Shown: positions 32,104 through 39,730 of the stretch, one piece after another
Layout: every line of letters begins with the position of its first letter
How positions within the stretch are numbered: the stretch's first letter is position 1
NCBI GenBank assembly: GCA_964580495.1
Contig: CAZOKE010000006.1
Coordinates: 1 to 44,798, forward strand
DNA from: JAIFWV01 sp964580495
Lineage (GTDB): Bacteria; Patescibacteriota; Doudnabacteria; UBA920; O2-02-FULL-48-8
Direction: 5' to 3'
Length of the DNA: 44,798 bases
Position numbers and translations under genes: made by a program
The notes under the pieces: model-generated
The model's input: the letters and a program-made list of their open reading frames with translations, nothing else
The model's database searches: none
What the model was told of the DNA's origin: nothing

Positions 32104-32188
32104 CCTTTTGTTTAGGCTTAACCTTAAATATTTTGGCAGAGCTGAAAAACGGAGTCAAAGGGATTTAAAAAATCGCTTAAACAAAAGG
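32104..32188. repeat. Inverted-repeat element E6
   Basis: CCTTTTGTTTA (32104-32114) pairs with TAAACAAAAGG (32178-32188), with one more GC/GC pair inside after a mismatch. It lies between E5 and the terminator of the gene at 32368. Confidence 0.55.
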
Positions 32189-32229
32189 ATTTTTGATCCA
32201 ATGTGGAAAAATTGTGCGGAACGGGTGAA

Positions 32230-32268
32230 CAAAAGAAATAAGCCAAGCCCCTAGCGGACTTGGCTTAT
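32230..32268 (-). terminator. Terminator downstream of the 73-residue cassette gene
   Basis: On the minus strand ATAAGCCAAG (32268-32259) pairs perfectly with CTTGGCTTAT (32247-32238), then TTCTTTTG. It is about 100 bases after the stop codon. Confidence 0.75.
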
Positions 32269-32367
32269 GCCAGAAACATAGTGATTCTAGCCAGGCCTGA
32301 TCTTTGACTTTTTAAGTTTGGGCAGGCGCGCCTAGTATCAATATGTTTCAATCACGTGCAGATAACC

Positions 32368-32589
32368 CTACTCGCGGCCTCGGCCTGAGAACTGCTCCTG
32401 CTGGCCGTACGAAGCTGCCGGATTGACCAGCGTGTTGACCAGCCTCGCCGCGGCCTCGCCCACGACCGCACCCACGAAGACCCCGGTCTTCTGCGGATCT
32501 GTCAGGGTCTGACGCACGTTCTCGGAAATTTCCTCCTGTGCACTGTTGATGATCATGTTCCCATTCCGGGTGGCAGTAGTCGGCGGCAT
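32368..32589 (-). CDS. Unknown small protein, 73 residues (cassette gene)
   Basis: Starts at the ATG at 32589, eight bases after AGGAGG; a nearer ATG at 32595 is too close to the SD, and the longer open frame up to 32886 has no SD and a different composition. The product has a polar N terminus, a helix with VFVGAVVGEAAARLVNTLV (about 37-55, amphipathic to weakly hydrophobic) and a Gln/Gly/Arg-rich tail. Codon use is very GC-rich compared with neighbours. No family recognised. A leader hairpin TCTGT...ACAGA precedes the SD. Confidence 0.6.
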   Translation of the reverse strand: MPPTTATRNGNMIINSAQEEISENVRQTLTDPQKTGVFVGAVVGEAAARLVNTLVNPAASYGQQEQFSGRGRE

Positions 32590-32640
32590 AATCATCCCCT
32601 CCTGATCTGTTGCCCGTCCCAAATGACAGACAACTTGGTA

Positions 32641-32669
32641 AAAATATACTGCAACAGAACAAAGTGCAA
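32641..32669 (-). promoter_or_regulatory. Possible promoter of the 73-residue gene
   Basis: On the minus strand TTGCAC (32669-32664) with either TATTTT at 17 bases (32646-32641) or TATATT at 15 bases. Weak, but the position suits the gene. Confidence 0.35.
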
Positions 32670-33175
32670 CGGTGCATATTGAAAAAGATTCAAAGTATCT
32701 TAGCCAAAAAAAATAAATTGCTTCGGCATATCTGCCAGAGCTTTGTTGAAAATAAAAAAGCCAAGAATCTGCGATTCTTGACTGTGAAAAAATGAAGACC
32801 TGTGACAGGCCATAAAAACCGGTTAACGTTTTGCTGGCAATGTGGATGGGCATTGCCAATTCATACGTTTTTTTCGACTGCGACAAGCCCGGAATCGGGA
32901 TTTACGCGCGGAGAGCCGTTAGCTCAATCCGATTAGTTTCACCTATCCGTACCTGTCGGCCCTCTGGATCAGATGAACACCATCTGTTTACGAGGACCGA
33001 TTTTGCGACAGCCTTGCGGTTGTTATGACCTGCTGCAGGGAGCTCTGGAGCACAGGTTTGGCGTCCGAGCGCATTTGGTATTCGTAAAAATATTTTTACA
33101 TGTTTTACCAAATACTCTCGATCACGCCGCCACGTGCCAGGCTCAACTTATGTATCCCCCCTTTGATCCAAAATA
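32670..33175. other. Spacer without a credible gene
   Basis: About 500 bases between the 73-residue gene's promoter and the mreB2 terminator. Reading frames exist on both strands, but none has an SD, a promoter or a recognisable product. The stretch is less AT-rich than other spacers and includes small palindromes such as CAGATG...CATCTG and the long hairpin at 33060-33128. It may be a decayed cassette or hold a non-coding RNA. Confidence 0.4.
33060..33128. repeat. Long imperfect hairpin E7
   Basis: GGCG/CGCC, CGAG/CTCG, ATTTGGTA/TACCAAAT and GTAAAAATATTTTTAC nest into one extended stem with small internal loops. It stands in an otherwise unexplained spacer. Confidence 0.55.
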
Positions 33176-33206
33176 ATATCAAAAAAACAGGTTGAAGTCA
33201 ACCTGT
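33176..33206 (-). terminator. Terminator of the second mreB
   Basis: On the minus strand CAGGTTGA pairs with TCAACCTG around two bases, followed by TTTTTTT. It lies 24 bases after the stop codon. Confidence 0.8.
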
Positions 33207-33229
33207 GGAAGTTTAACAGATTAGCTTGC

Positions 33230-34237
33230 TTAGCGAGTGGCAAGGATGCTTTTTTTGTAACTTTCCAAGTTGTCCAAAGCAACACCCGTGCCTTTGGCAA
33301 CGCAAAGTATCGCGTCCTCCGCTACGTATGCGGGAACGCCAGTCGCCGAACCTATGTATTTGTCTAAATTGCGAAGCAGAGAAGTGCCTCCAGTAAGCAC
33401 CATGCCTTTGTCGATGATGTCGGCAGCCAGCTCCGGCGGCGTCTCTTGGAGTACAAACCGGACAGCTTTGATGATTTCCCGAAGCTCCTCGCTTATCGCT
33501 TCCACAATTTCATTGGTTTTTACTTGGATCGTTTTCGGCAAGCCGTGGACTAGATCTCGTCCGCGAATTTCCAGGGATGTTTCTTTCTCCACAGGAATGG
33601 CAGAACCAATTTTGATTTTGATGTCTTCGGCTGTGCGGTCGCCCACAGAAAGTCCGTGCTTGCGCCTGATGTACTCGGCGATTGCCGAATCAAGTTTGTT
33701 GCCGGCGACGCGCACCGAAGTCTGGGTTACGATGCCTCCCAAAGACAGCACCGCGACGTCTGTCGTACCCCCGCCGATATCGATAATCATATTTCCAGCG
33801 GGTGCTGCGATATCAATCCCGGCGCCAATGGCAGCAGCTACGGTTTCTTTTATGACAAAAGCATTCTTAGCGCCGGCTTGGGTTGCCGCATCTATCACAG
33901 CTCTCCGTTCAGTCGATGTAATGCCCCCGGGAACGGAAATCATAACCTCCGGCCGGAAAAAGCGTACATTGCCCGTCGCTTTGTTTATAAAATACCGCAG
34001 CATGGCTTCGGTTACTCGATAATCGGCAATCACGCCGTCCTTCATTGGGCGATGCGCAACGATGGTGTCAGGCGTGCGGCCAAGCATTTCTTTGGCTTCA
34101 GCGCCCACAGCCATAATTTTATTATCACCGACTGAAATGGCAACCACAGTCGGCTCATTTATGATAATTCCCTGTTTGGGAATGTAAACCAAAGTGTTGG
34201 CTGTGCCCAAATCAATTCCGATTCGTTTCAAAAACAT
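33230..34237 (-). CDS. mreB: Rod shape-determining protein MreB, second paralogue
   Basis: 335 residues. All actin-fold motifs are present: RIGIDLGTANTLVYIPKQG, MIIDIGGGTTDVAVLSLGG and GMVLTGGTSLLRNLDKYI. It differs from the copy at 24241 throughout and is shorter at the N terminus. It is not with mreC and mreD but downstream of murA, separated by the hairpin element E8. It may make a distinct filament or act as an Mbl-like partner; both copies look functional. Confidence 0.93.
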   Translation of the reverse strand: MFLKRIGIDLGTANTLVYIPKQGIIINEPTVVAISVGDNKIMAVGAEAKEMLGRTPDTIVAHRPMKDGVIADYRVTEAMLRYFINKATGNVRFFRPEVMISVPGGITSTERRAVIDAATQAGAKNAFVIKETVAAAIGAGIDIAAPAGNMIIDIGGGTTDVAVLSLGGIVTQTSVRVAGNKLDSAIAEYIRRKHGLSVGDRTAEDIKIKIGSAIPVEKETSLEIRGRDLVHGLPKTIQVKTNEIVEAISEELREIIKAVRFVLQETPPELAADIIDKGMVLTGGTSLLRNLDKYIGSATGVPAYVAEDAILCVAKGTGVALDNLESYKKSILATR

Positions 34238-34253
34238 ATTTTTCGTTAATAGT

Positions 34254-34357
34254 TAATTGGTCGGCGCCGCGAGTATGGTAATTAGGTTGCGTTTTGGGTT
34301 GAAATCGCACATCTCTAACCTTTAGCTATACGCGCAGCACTGCCGGAAAACCAATTA
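34254..34357. repeat. Inverted-repeat element E8 between murA and mreB2
   Basis: TAATTGGT/ACCAATTA outer arms, then GGC/GCC, CGCG-A-GTAT/ATACGCG, AGGTT/AACCT and GCG/CGC form one long stem with internal loops. It fills the 122-base gap between the two genes. No T run. Confidence 0.55.
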
Positions 34358-34359
34358 CC

Positions 34360-35610
34360 TTAATTGATTCTTTTTATATCAGCCCCTAAAGCTTGCAGTC
34401 GAACCTCGATCTGTTCATACCCTCGATCGATGTGGTGGATGTCGGAAATTTCTGATTCACCCGAAGCTACGAGTGCGGCAATGACCAAAGTCAAACCCTG
34501 CCGCAAATCAAATGTCGTAATTTTTTCGCCATGCAGCGGTGTGGGACCTGTAATCAACACTCGATCTTTGTCTAAAATCTTGGCATTTGCGCCCATTTTG
34601 ACCAGTGATTCCACATACCCCTGCCTATTTTCGTACATCCATTCGTGCAACAAGCTCTCACCTCGGCATTGGGTAGCCAAAACCGACATTGGAGGAATAA
34701 AATCTGAATTCAACTTTGGGTAAAGGCCAGCTTGAATTTTGGTACCTTGGTAATCCCGGCTTGGAGATACTTTAACATAATCCATTCCGACCACAAAATT
34801 AACAGCCATGCGCTTCAAACGAAGCAAAAAATCATCCAAAAAATCAGGGTTGACCCGGGTTATTTTCATATTACTCTTTGTTGCCGCCGCCATGGTTATA
34901 AGGCTTGCTGCTTGCTCTGAATCCGGCATAACCTCGATTTCGGCACCATGCAAGCTTGCCACACCGTTTATTTGCAATGTGGGTGAGCCGATTCCGGAAA
35001 TCCGGGCTCCCATTAAATTCAAAAATTGGCACAGTTGCTGGACGTGCGGCTCCATAGCGGCAAGCTTGATCGTGGTCTGGCCCGAAGCGCAAACCGCGGC
35101 CAGCAAAGCGTTTTCAGTAGCAGTTACGGAGCTTTCTTCCATCAATATTTTGGCGCCATTCAATTTTCTGGCTTCAAAACCCAGCAATCCATTTCCGGAT
35201 TCTTTTGCGCCCAATGCTTTTAGAGCCTCGATGTGGGCGCCAATCGGTCGAGCCCCGATTTTATCGCCTCCCGGTAGCGGCAGCTCAACTTTTCCTAGTC
35301 TTGCGAGGAGCGCTCCAATAATAAGGATCGATCCGCGCATTTTGCTCACCAAATCCGGGTTGGGATTATGCTTGGTGATATTTTCAGCTTTAATCGAGAG
35401 TTTATGGTCAGCAAACCGGACTAGTGCTCCCAGATCCCTTAGGATTTCCACCATAGTTGCGACGTCATCAATCTCCGGGACATTGGTCATGACACATTCT
35501 TCTTTCGTCAAAAGGCACGCTGCCATCAGCGCTAAAACTGCATTCTTTGATCCGGTAACCTCAATTTCTCCCGAAAGAGGCTTGCCGCCTTGGATAATAA
35601 ATTTAGACAT
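34360..35610 (-). CDS. murA: UDP-N-acetylglucosamine 1-carboxyvinyltransferase (Asp-type active site)
   Basis: 416 residues, the normal length, with the EPSP-synthase-like double domain. GSKNA (20-24) supplies Lys22 and Asn23. The active-site loop reads LPGGDKIGARP: the residue equal to Cys115 of E. coli is Asp116. In the families where this Asp form is known (mycobacteria, chlamydiae, Borrelia), it keeps activity and prevents alkylation by fosfomycin. The enzyme makes the first committed precursor of peptidoglycan. A promoter (TAGCCA, 17, TAAAAT at 35654-35626) faces the PEGA gene's promoter. Confidence 0.95.
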   Translation of the reverse strand: MSKFIIQGGKPLSGEIEVTGSKNAVLALMAACLLTKEECVMTNVPEIDDVATMVEILRDLGALVRFADHKLSIKAENITKHNPNPDLVSKMRGSILIIGALLARLGKVELPLPGGDKIGARPIGAHIEALKALGAKESGNGLLGFEARKLNGAKILMEESSVTATENALLAAVCASGQTTIKLAAMEPHVQQLCQFLNLMGARISGIGSPTLQINGVASLHGAEIEVMPDSEQAASLITMAAATKSNMKITRVNPDFLDDFLLRLKRMAVNFVVGMDYVKVSPSRDYQGTKIQAGLYPKLNSDFIPPMSVLATQCRGESLLHEWMYENRQGYVESLVKMGANAKILDKDRVLITGPTPLHGEKITTFDLRQGLTLVIAALVASGESEISDIHHIDRGYEQIEVRLQALGADIKRIN

Positions 35611-35625
35611 AAAGTTTCCTATCCG

Positions 35626-35654
35626 ATTTTAGCAAAAAATCGCACTGCTGGCTA
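35626..35654 (-). promoter_or_regulatory. murA: Candidate promoter of murA
   Basis: On the minus strand TAGCCA (35654-35649), 17 bases, TAAAAT (35631-35626), then GGATAGGAAA before the ATG at 35610. Confidence 0.45.
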
Positions 35655-35667
35655 TGCCCAAGCCTTG

Positions 35668-35696
35668 TTGAAATCAGGGAAATTTTGAGGTAAAAT
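35668..35696 (+). promoter_or_regulatory. Promoter of the PEGA-domain gene
   Basis: TTGAAA (35668-35673), 17 bases, TAAAAT (35691-35696). The ATG is at 35707, so the predicted transcript has a leader of only a few bases or none. Confidence 0.65.
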
Positions 35697-35706
35697 AAGC
35701 TGTAAT

Positions 35707-36957
35707 ATGAAATTACGAAATCGACTATTGTTGGTAGCTTTCGGGGTAGTTGTGTTCATTATCGCTACTCCCATCCTCGTGATTTACGCGCGGGGATTTA
35801 AGATTAACTGGACGAATTTTCAGGTTGTGAAAACCGGGGCTTTTGTCATCAAAACTTTACCCAGCAAAGCCACGGTTTATCTGGATGATAAGAAACAAAA
35901 AACGCAAACGCCGGATACCATCAGGTTTCTCATCCCAAAAGATTACAACGTCAGGATCGAAAAGGACGGTTATATGTCATGGACCAAACGGTTGCCGATC
36001 AATTCACAATTCGCGACCTGGATCAATCAAGACCGTGATTTCATCACCCTCTTCCTGCAGCGCCCTGAAACTGTGGCCACGACCCAAATCAACTACTCCT
36101 CCTTATCCGAAGACGGCACTGAATTGGCTTATCTCGAAAATTCGAAACTCAATATTTACAATATTAATAACGGCTCTATCCAAAATCTCGATACAATTTC
36201 CAGTTTCCGCATTCCCCTGACTTTCAGCGGAAATTTGGTTTGGCTCAACGGCCTCGACGTTTTTAAATTCTTCCAAACCCATAATTTAACAACTCCCATA
36301 ACGCCGGCCAATATTACCAAAGTAGAAAATAATGGTTCGTTCATGGCTCTGCAAATGGGCGGCAAATTATATTACGTTAACGGCAACAATCTTACATTGG
36401 TCGACAACACCTCGGGTTTTAATTTGGACGGCGACACCATCTGGTATGTCAGCAGCACAAACCTCAAAACCTTTAACATGCGCACCAATAGCCAATCCAC
36501 TATAAATTCCGGTCTCCCTCCCAATTCTTCGGCACAAATTATCCGCGGGGATGGCAATACTTTCTTAATTTTGGATAACTCGCTGTTTACATTAAATGAT
36601 ACCCTGGAAAAAATTTATGAGGGCGTGAATTATGCCAATTATGATCCGGATTCGCACTTGCTGCTTTTTTCCGATAACAATGAGATTTTGACCTACAACC
36701 CGCAAACAAAAAAATCAGACCTGATACTCCGCAGCATAAGTCCCGTCTCGAATCCGGTAATTAATTGGTACACCGGTTACGTATTTTTCACCAACGAAAA
36801 CCAAGTCAAAGCCATAGAGCTCGACGGCCGCGACCACCGCAATACATATACGATCTCGCCGCTGCCAGAACCTAATTCGCATTTTATCGTAAATCGCGAT
36901 GGTTCAACCCTGACCATATTCAACAACGACAATTTTACAAATATTCGAATCAGATAG
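35707..36957 (+). CDS. PEGA-domain membrane-anchored protein with beta-propeller-like region
   Basis: 416 residues. One N-terminal membrane anchor (about 5-28) is followed by a PEGA domain (about 42-95, with VIKTLPSKATVYLDDKKQ and YNVRIEKDGYMSW), a small beta fold found in surface proteins. The remaining 300 residues contain repeated strands such as DGTELAYLENSKLNIYNI and DGDTIWYVSSTNLKTFN, in the style of a WD40- or TolB-like propeller. It is probably outside the membrane and binds a ligand; none is known. Followed by a strong terminator. Confidence 0.8.
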   Translation: MKLRNRLLLVAFGVVVFIIATPILVIYARGFKINWTNFQVVKTGAFVIKTLPSKATVYLDDKKQKTQTPDTIRFLIPKDYNVRIEKDGYMSWTKRLPINSQFATWINQDRDFITLFLQRPETVATTQINYSSLSEDGTELAYLENSKLNIYNINNGSIQNLDTISSFRIPLTFSGNLVWLNGLDVFKFFQTHNLTTPITPANITKVENNGSFMALQMGGKLYYVNGNNLTLVDNTSGFNLDGDTIWYVSSTNLKTFNMRTNSQSTINSGLPPNSSAQIIRGDGNTFLILDNSLFTLNDTLEKIYEGVNYANYDPDSHLLLFSDNNEILTYNPQTKKSDLILRSISPVSNPVINWYTGYVFFTNENQVKAIELDGRDHRNTYTISPLPEPNSHFIVNRDGSTLTIFNNDNFTNIRIR

Positions 36958-36963
36958 ACATGA

Positions 36964-36999
36964 AAAAATCGCCGGCTTTGCCGGCGATTTTCCTTTTCT
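36964..36999 (+). terminator. Terminator of the PEGA gene
   Basis: AAAATCGCCGGC pairs perfectly with GCCGGCGATTTT around TTT, then CCTTTTCTTT. It is 6 bases after the stop codon. Confidence 0.85.
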
Positions 37000-37007
37000 T
37001 TAACGAA

Positions 37008-37120
37008 ATAAAGCTGAATCGAGAGCGGGTGGCATATTCAGCAGGGCCCCGCTGGCGCGCAACGAAGTGAGCACCTGCGGGATGCTAAATATGCCAGGAC
37101 CCGCTAAAATCCAGCTTTAT
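37008..37120. repeat. Inverted-repeat element E4 overlapping the rnhA 3' end
   Basis: ATAAAGCTG/CAGCTTTAT, AGCGGGT/ACCCGCT, GGCATATT-C-AGCA/TGCT-A-AATATGCC and CCCGC/GCGGG form one long stem. The right arm includes the last codons and stop of rnhA, so part of that gene's end is present in inverted form. It lies between two convergent genes. Confidence 0.6.
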
Positions 37121-37517
37121 CGAGTGCCTCATTTACCAGCTGGTCCGCCAGCTTGTTTTTTTCTCTAGGCACATGTTTATAAACAACTTGCGTAAATTTA
37201 TTTTGCTCTCGGAATATTTCGGCAATCATCTTTTTCAGGCCTTCTTCCCGAACTTTATAAAGCCCCTGAAGCTGTTTTACCACAAGTTCTGAATCCAAAT
37301 AACAAACCAGCTCGCTTGCCCCTAATTTTCTGGCCTCCTGCAATCCAAGCAGCAAGGCGTTGTATTCGGCTTGATTGTTTGTGGTGACCCCGATAACTTT
37401 CCCCAATTTAAAAATGGGTTCGTTGATTTTTCCCGGATCATAAATCGCGACGCCAATTGCGGCAGGTCCTGGATTTCCCCTAGCACCGCCATCAGTGTAA
37501 ATAATTAGCTTTTTCAT
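37104..37517 (-). CDS. rnhA: Ribonuclease H family protein
   Basis: 137 residues. The catalytic acids are visible: Asp9 (IIYTDGGARGNPGPAA), Glu51 (NNQAEYNALLLGLQEA), Asp75 (CYLDSELVVKQL) and Asp125 (NKLADQLVNEAL). This short form lacks the basic protrusion of E. coli RNase HI and resembles the archaeal/Bacillus YpdQ-like type. It degrades RNA in RNA-DNA hybrids. It lies downstream of recJ on the same strand, after a 67-base AT-rich spacer of AATTCATAATTCCTAATTC-type repeats. Confidence 0.92.
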   Translation of the reverse strand: MKKLIIYTDGGARGNPGPAAIGVAIYDPGKINEPIFKLGKVIGVTTNNQAEYNALLLGLQEARKLGASELVCYLDSELVVKQLQGLYKVREEGLKKMIAEIFREQNKFTQVVYKHVPREKNKLADQLVNEALDKAGF

Positions 37518-37588
37518 ACTCCTATTTTTGAATTATGAATAAAGAATTATGAATTAATATTCCTAATTCATAATTCCTAATTCATTAT
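37518..37588. repeat. AT-rich spacer repeats between rnhA and recJ
   Basis: Units of GAATTATGAATTA and its inverse TAATTCATAATTC alternate. Similar boxes are frequent in the spacers of such genomes. No promoter is clear within it. Confidence 0.5.
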
Positions 37589-39282
37589 TCCTGTTTTCTT
37601 ATATCAACAATTTTCAACTGCAAATCCCGATTGCCGTTCCATTCATTGGCGTCGAGTTCGTAAACCAGATCGATTTTATCGCTTAAATTCAAACTCCGGG
37701 TCCAAAAAGCCTGATTGAAGCCAATCGCATCCAACACTTGATTGCCTAATCTTACCCTAAGCTTGAGGTGCTGACCGGTTGCCCCGACTAACCGGATATC
37801 CAAAACTTCGAAAGCCCTGCTTATAAATCTTGGTTTGTGATTGCCGAAACCAAATGGTTCAAATTTTTGCAGCAAGTCAAATGTTTCCAAATTGATACTG
37901 GCTGGTTCTGCTTCTGCGTCGATTGTTAAAACCGGACCCAACGAATCCTCGGACAAAGTCTCGGCATATTCCAGAAGTTTTTGGTGGAACGCCGGAATGT
38001 TCTCCGTGACCAGGCTGAAACCCGCGGCTTGCGTATGACCCCCGTACTTGGTCAAAAGTCCTCGCGCGTGGTTTAGTGCGGCAACAATATCAAAATTATT
38101 TATGGACCGGGCCGAGCCGGTGGCTACCAGCTCGCCTTTATCCAAAACCAGAACTGGCCGGCCGTACTCCTCTACTAATTTTCCGGCCACCAACCCCACC
38201 ACGCCTTTCGGCCAGTTGGACCCGGCTGCCAACAAAACTTTTTTATCCGCAATCAGCTGGATCTGTTCCTTGGCTTCGGACAAAATTTGTTCCGTTAATT
38301 GTTGCCTGTGGGTGTTAAGCTGGTTGAGCTCAATCGCCAAATTTTCCGCTTCCTTAATATTTTCACAAATCAGCAAACGGAACGCGATGTCCGCGTGCTT
38401 GATCCGGCCGGCGGCGTTGATTCGCGGGGCGATTATAAATCCCAAAGTATACGTGTCGATGCGGCCGTTGTAAGCGGTCTGCTGCAATAGCGCGCGAAGC
38501 CCAGGCCAGCGGGTTTTGGCCAAAACTTTGAGCCCGAAGCTTACAATAATCCGATTTTCGCCTGTGAGGGGCTGCAGATCCGCCACCGTGCCGATTGCCA
38601 CGAAATCCAAAAGCCACTTCTCCCAGCCTTCAGTAATTTCTGTACGCTGTACGCTGTACGCTGTACGCTTAAAAAGCCCTTGCACCACTTTAAAGGCCAC
38701 GCCCACACCTGTTAGGTACTGATAAGGATAATTATCTTGCGGATTTTTAGGGTTTATGATCGCGAACGCTTGGGGCAAATCCGAAGTCAGCTCGTGATGG
38801 TCGGTAATGATAACATCGACCCCTAAACCATTCGCTACTTGCACTTCGTCCACAGCGTTAATCCCGCAATCAACCGTAATGATAATCTTGGCGCCATCGT
38901 CGCAAATTTTCTTCACTGCTTCGGGATTCATGCCGTAGCCTTCGGAAAACCGGTCAGGGATATAATAATCCAATTTCGCGCCAAGTTTTTTGAGTCCCAA
39001 ATACATTACCGAAAGAGCTGTTATGGCATCCGCGTCGTAATCCGAATAAATAACAATCTTTTCCTGCTTTCCAATCGCATCAAAGATCCTACTGCAGGCT
39101 CTCTGCATGTCTTTGAACAAAAACGGATCGTGAAGCTGTGTATAATCAGGATTTAAAAATTCATTGATTGACGATTCCTCTTTGAATCCTCGCGAAGCCA
39201 GTAAATTCAAAACAAGCTCTGGGTACCCAGGCAAATTGGCAACCTCTTTTGGCTTATCTTTTATCACCCATTTCTTTTTCAT
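37585..39282 (-). CDS. recJ: Single-stranded-DNA-specific exonuclease RecJ
   Basis: 565 residues. The DHH domain has DYDADA (81-86; usually DYDxDG), TVDCGI (137-142) and TDHHE (160-164). The DHHA1 domain has GRPVLVL and KYGGHTQAAGFSL, and an OB-like C-terminal domain follows. RecJ degrades single-stranded DNA 5' to 3' in repair. Residues about 205-215 (KRTAYSVQRT) are encoded by a tandem nine-base spacer repeat that lies in a loop. The start overlaps the HAD-like gene's end by 4 bases. Confidence 0.94.
   Translation of the reverse strand: MKKKWVIKDKPKEVANLPGYPELVLNLLASRGFKEESSINEFLNPDYTQLHDPFLFKDMQRACSRIFDAIGKQEKIVIYSDYDADAITALSVMYLGLKKLGAKLDYYIPDRFSEGYGMNPEAVKKICDDGAKIIITVDCGINAVDEVQVANGLGVDVIITDHHELTSDLPQAFAIINPKNPQDNYPYQYLTGVGVAFKVVQGLFKRTAYSVQRTEITEGWEKWLLDFVAIGTVADLQPLTGENRIIVSFGLKVLAKTRWPGLRALLQQTAYNGRIDTYTLGFIIAPRINAAGRIKHADIAFRLLICENIKEAENLAIELNQLNTHRQQLTEQILSEAKEQIQLIADKKVLLAAGSNWPKGVVGLVAGKLVEEYGRPVLVLDKGELVATGSARSINNFDIVAALNHARGLLTKYGGHTQAAGFSLVTENIPAFHQKLLEYAETLSEDSLGPVLTIDAEAEPASINLETFDLLQKFEPFGFGNHKPRFISRAFEVLDIRLVGATGQHLKLRVRLGNQVLDAIGFNQAFWTRSLNLSDKIDLVYELDANEWNGNRDLQLKIVDIRKQE
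38641..38670. repeat. Tandem nine-base repeat inside recJ
   Basis: TGTACGC(TGTACGC)-type units, about four copies, lie in frame in the recJ coding region. The same kind of repeat normally sits in spacers. Confidence 0.65.
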
Positions 39283-39674
39283 ATTAGATTCTCATCTAGG
39301 AAAATCTTAAGGGCTCTTAAATCTTTTTTCTCGGGATCATAATAAAAACTTTTTATTCCAACTGATTCTGCGCTTTTTACGGCCTCAGAGTTGTGTTCAA
39401 AATAGATAACTTGCTCACTATTTAAATTAAGTTGTTTTAACAAAATTTCGAAATATTTTGGATTAGTTTTTTCAGGATTATGTTTCAAGGTAAACACCTC
39501 GTAAGGCATTTTATCCAAACCCCAAACCTTATATTGTTCATCATTAGCACCCGTCAATAGAATTTTTTTGTTAGGATAAGACTCGAGTAAATCATACATT
39601 TCTTTAAATATTACACCGGTATCAGAAATGAAGGCATATACCGCGTCAACTAATATTGTTTTACTTCGATACAT
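39279..39674 (-). CDS. Degenerate HAD-like protein
   Basis: 131 residues. The HAD-type order is visible: ILVDAVYAF at the start (motif 1, but the usual DxD is DAV), ILLTGANDEQ (motif 2), a Lys near 70 (EKTNPKYFEILL, motif 3) and VIYFEHNSEAVKSAESVG (motif 4, where the usual DD is lost). With the nucleophile's partner Asp and motif 4 acids missing, catalysis is doubtful; a binding role is possible. It overlaps recJ by 4 bases. Confidence 0.6.
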   Translation of the reverse strand: MYRSKTILVDAVYAFISDTGVIFKEMYDLLESYPNKKILLTGANDEQYKVWGLDKMPYEVFTLKHNPEKTNPKYFEILLKQLNLNSEQVIYFEHNSEAVKSAESVGIKSFYYDPEKKDLRALKIFLDENLI

Positions 39675-39688
39675 ACTTCAATTTTAGC

Positions 39689-39713
39689 ACAAAAGCGGCC
39701 TTGTGGCCGCCTT
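39689..39713 (-). terminator. Terminator of gpmI
   Basis: On the minus strand GCGGCC pairs with GGCCGC around ACAA and continues into TTTTG, 20 bases after the gpmI stop. It lies just before the HAD-like gene. Confidence 0.7.
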
Positions 39714-39730
39714 AGTTGTTTAAAATAACC

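Noticed and set aside
32039..32254. 71-codon plus-strand frame
   Set aside because: It crosses the E5 and E6 inverted repeats and a minus-strand terminator; no SD.
32595..32886. N-terminal extension of the 73-residue gene
   Set aside because: The SD and candidate promoter lie inside the extension, and its composition differs from the rest of the gene.
33270..34022. Plus-strand frame of 250 codons opposite the second mreB
   Set aside because: Antisense shadow, low-complexity Ser/Pro composition, no start signals.
34808..35632. Plus-strand frame of 274 codons opposite murA
   Set aside because: Mirror of murA codon structure; murA is certain on the minus strand.
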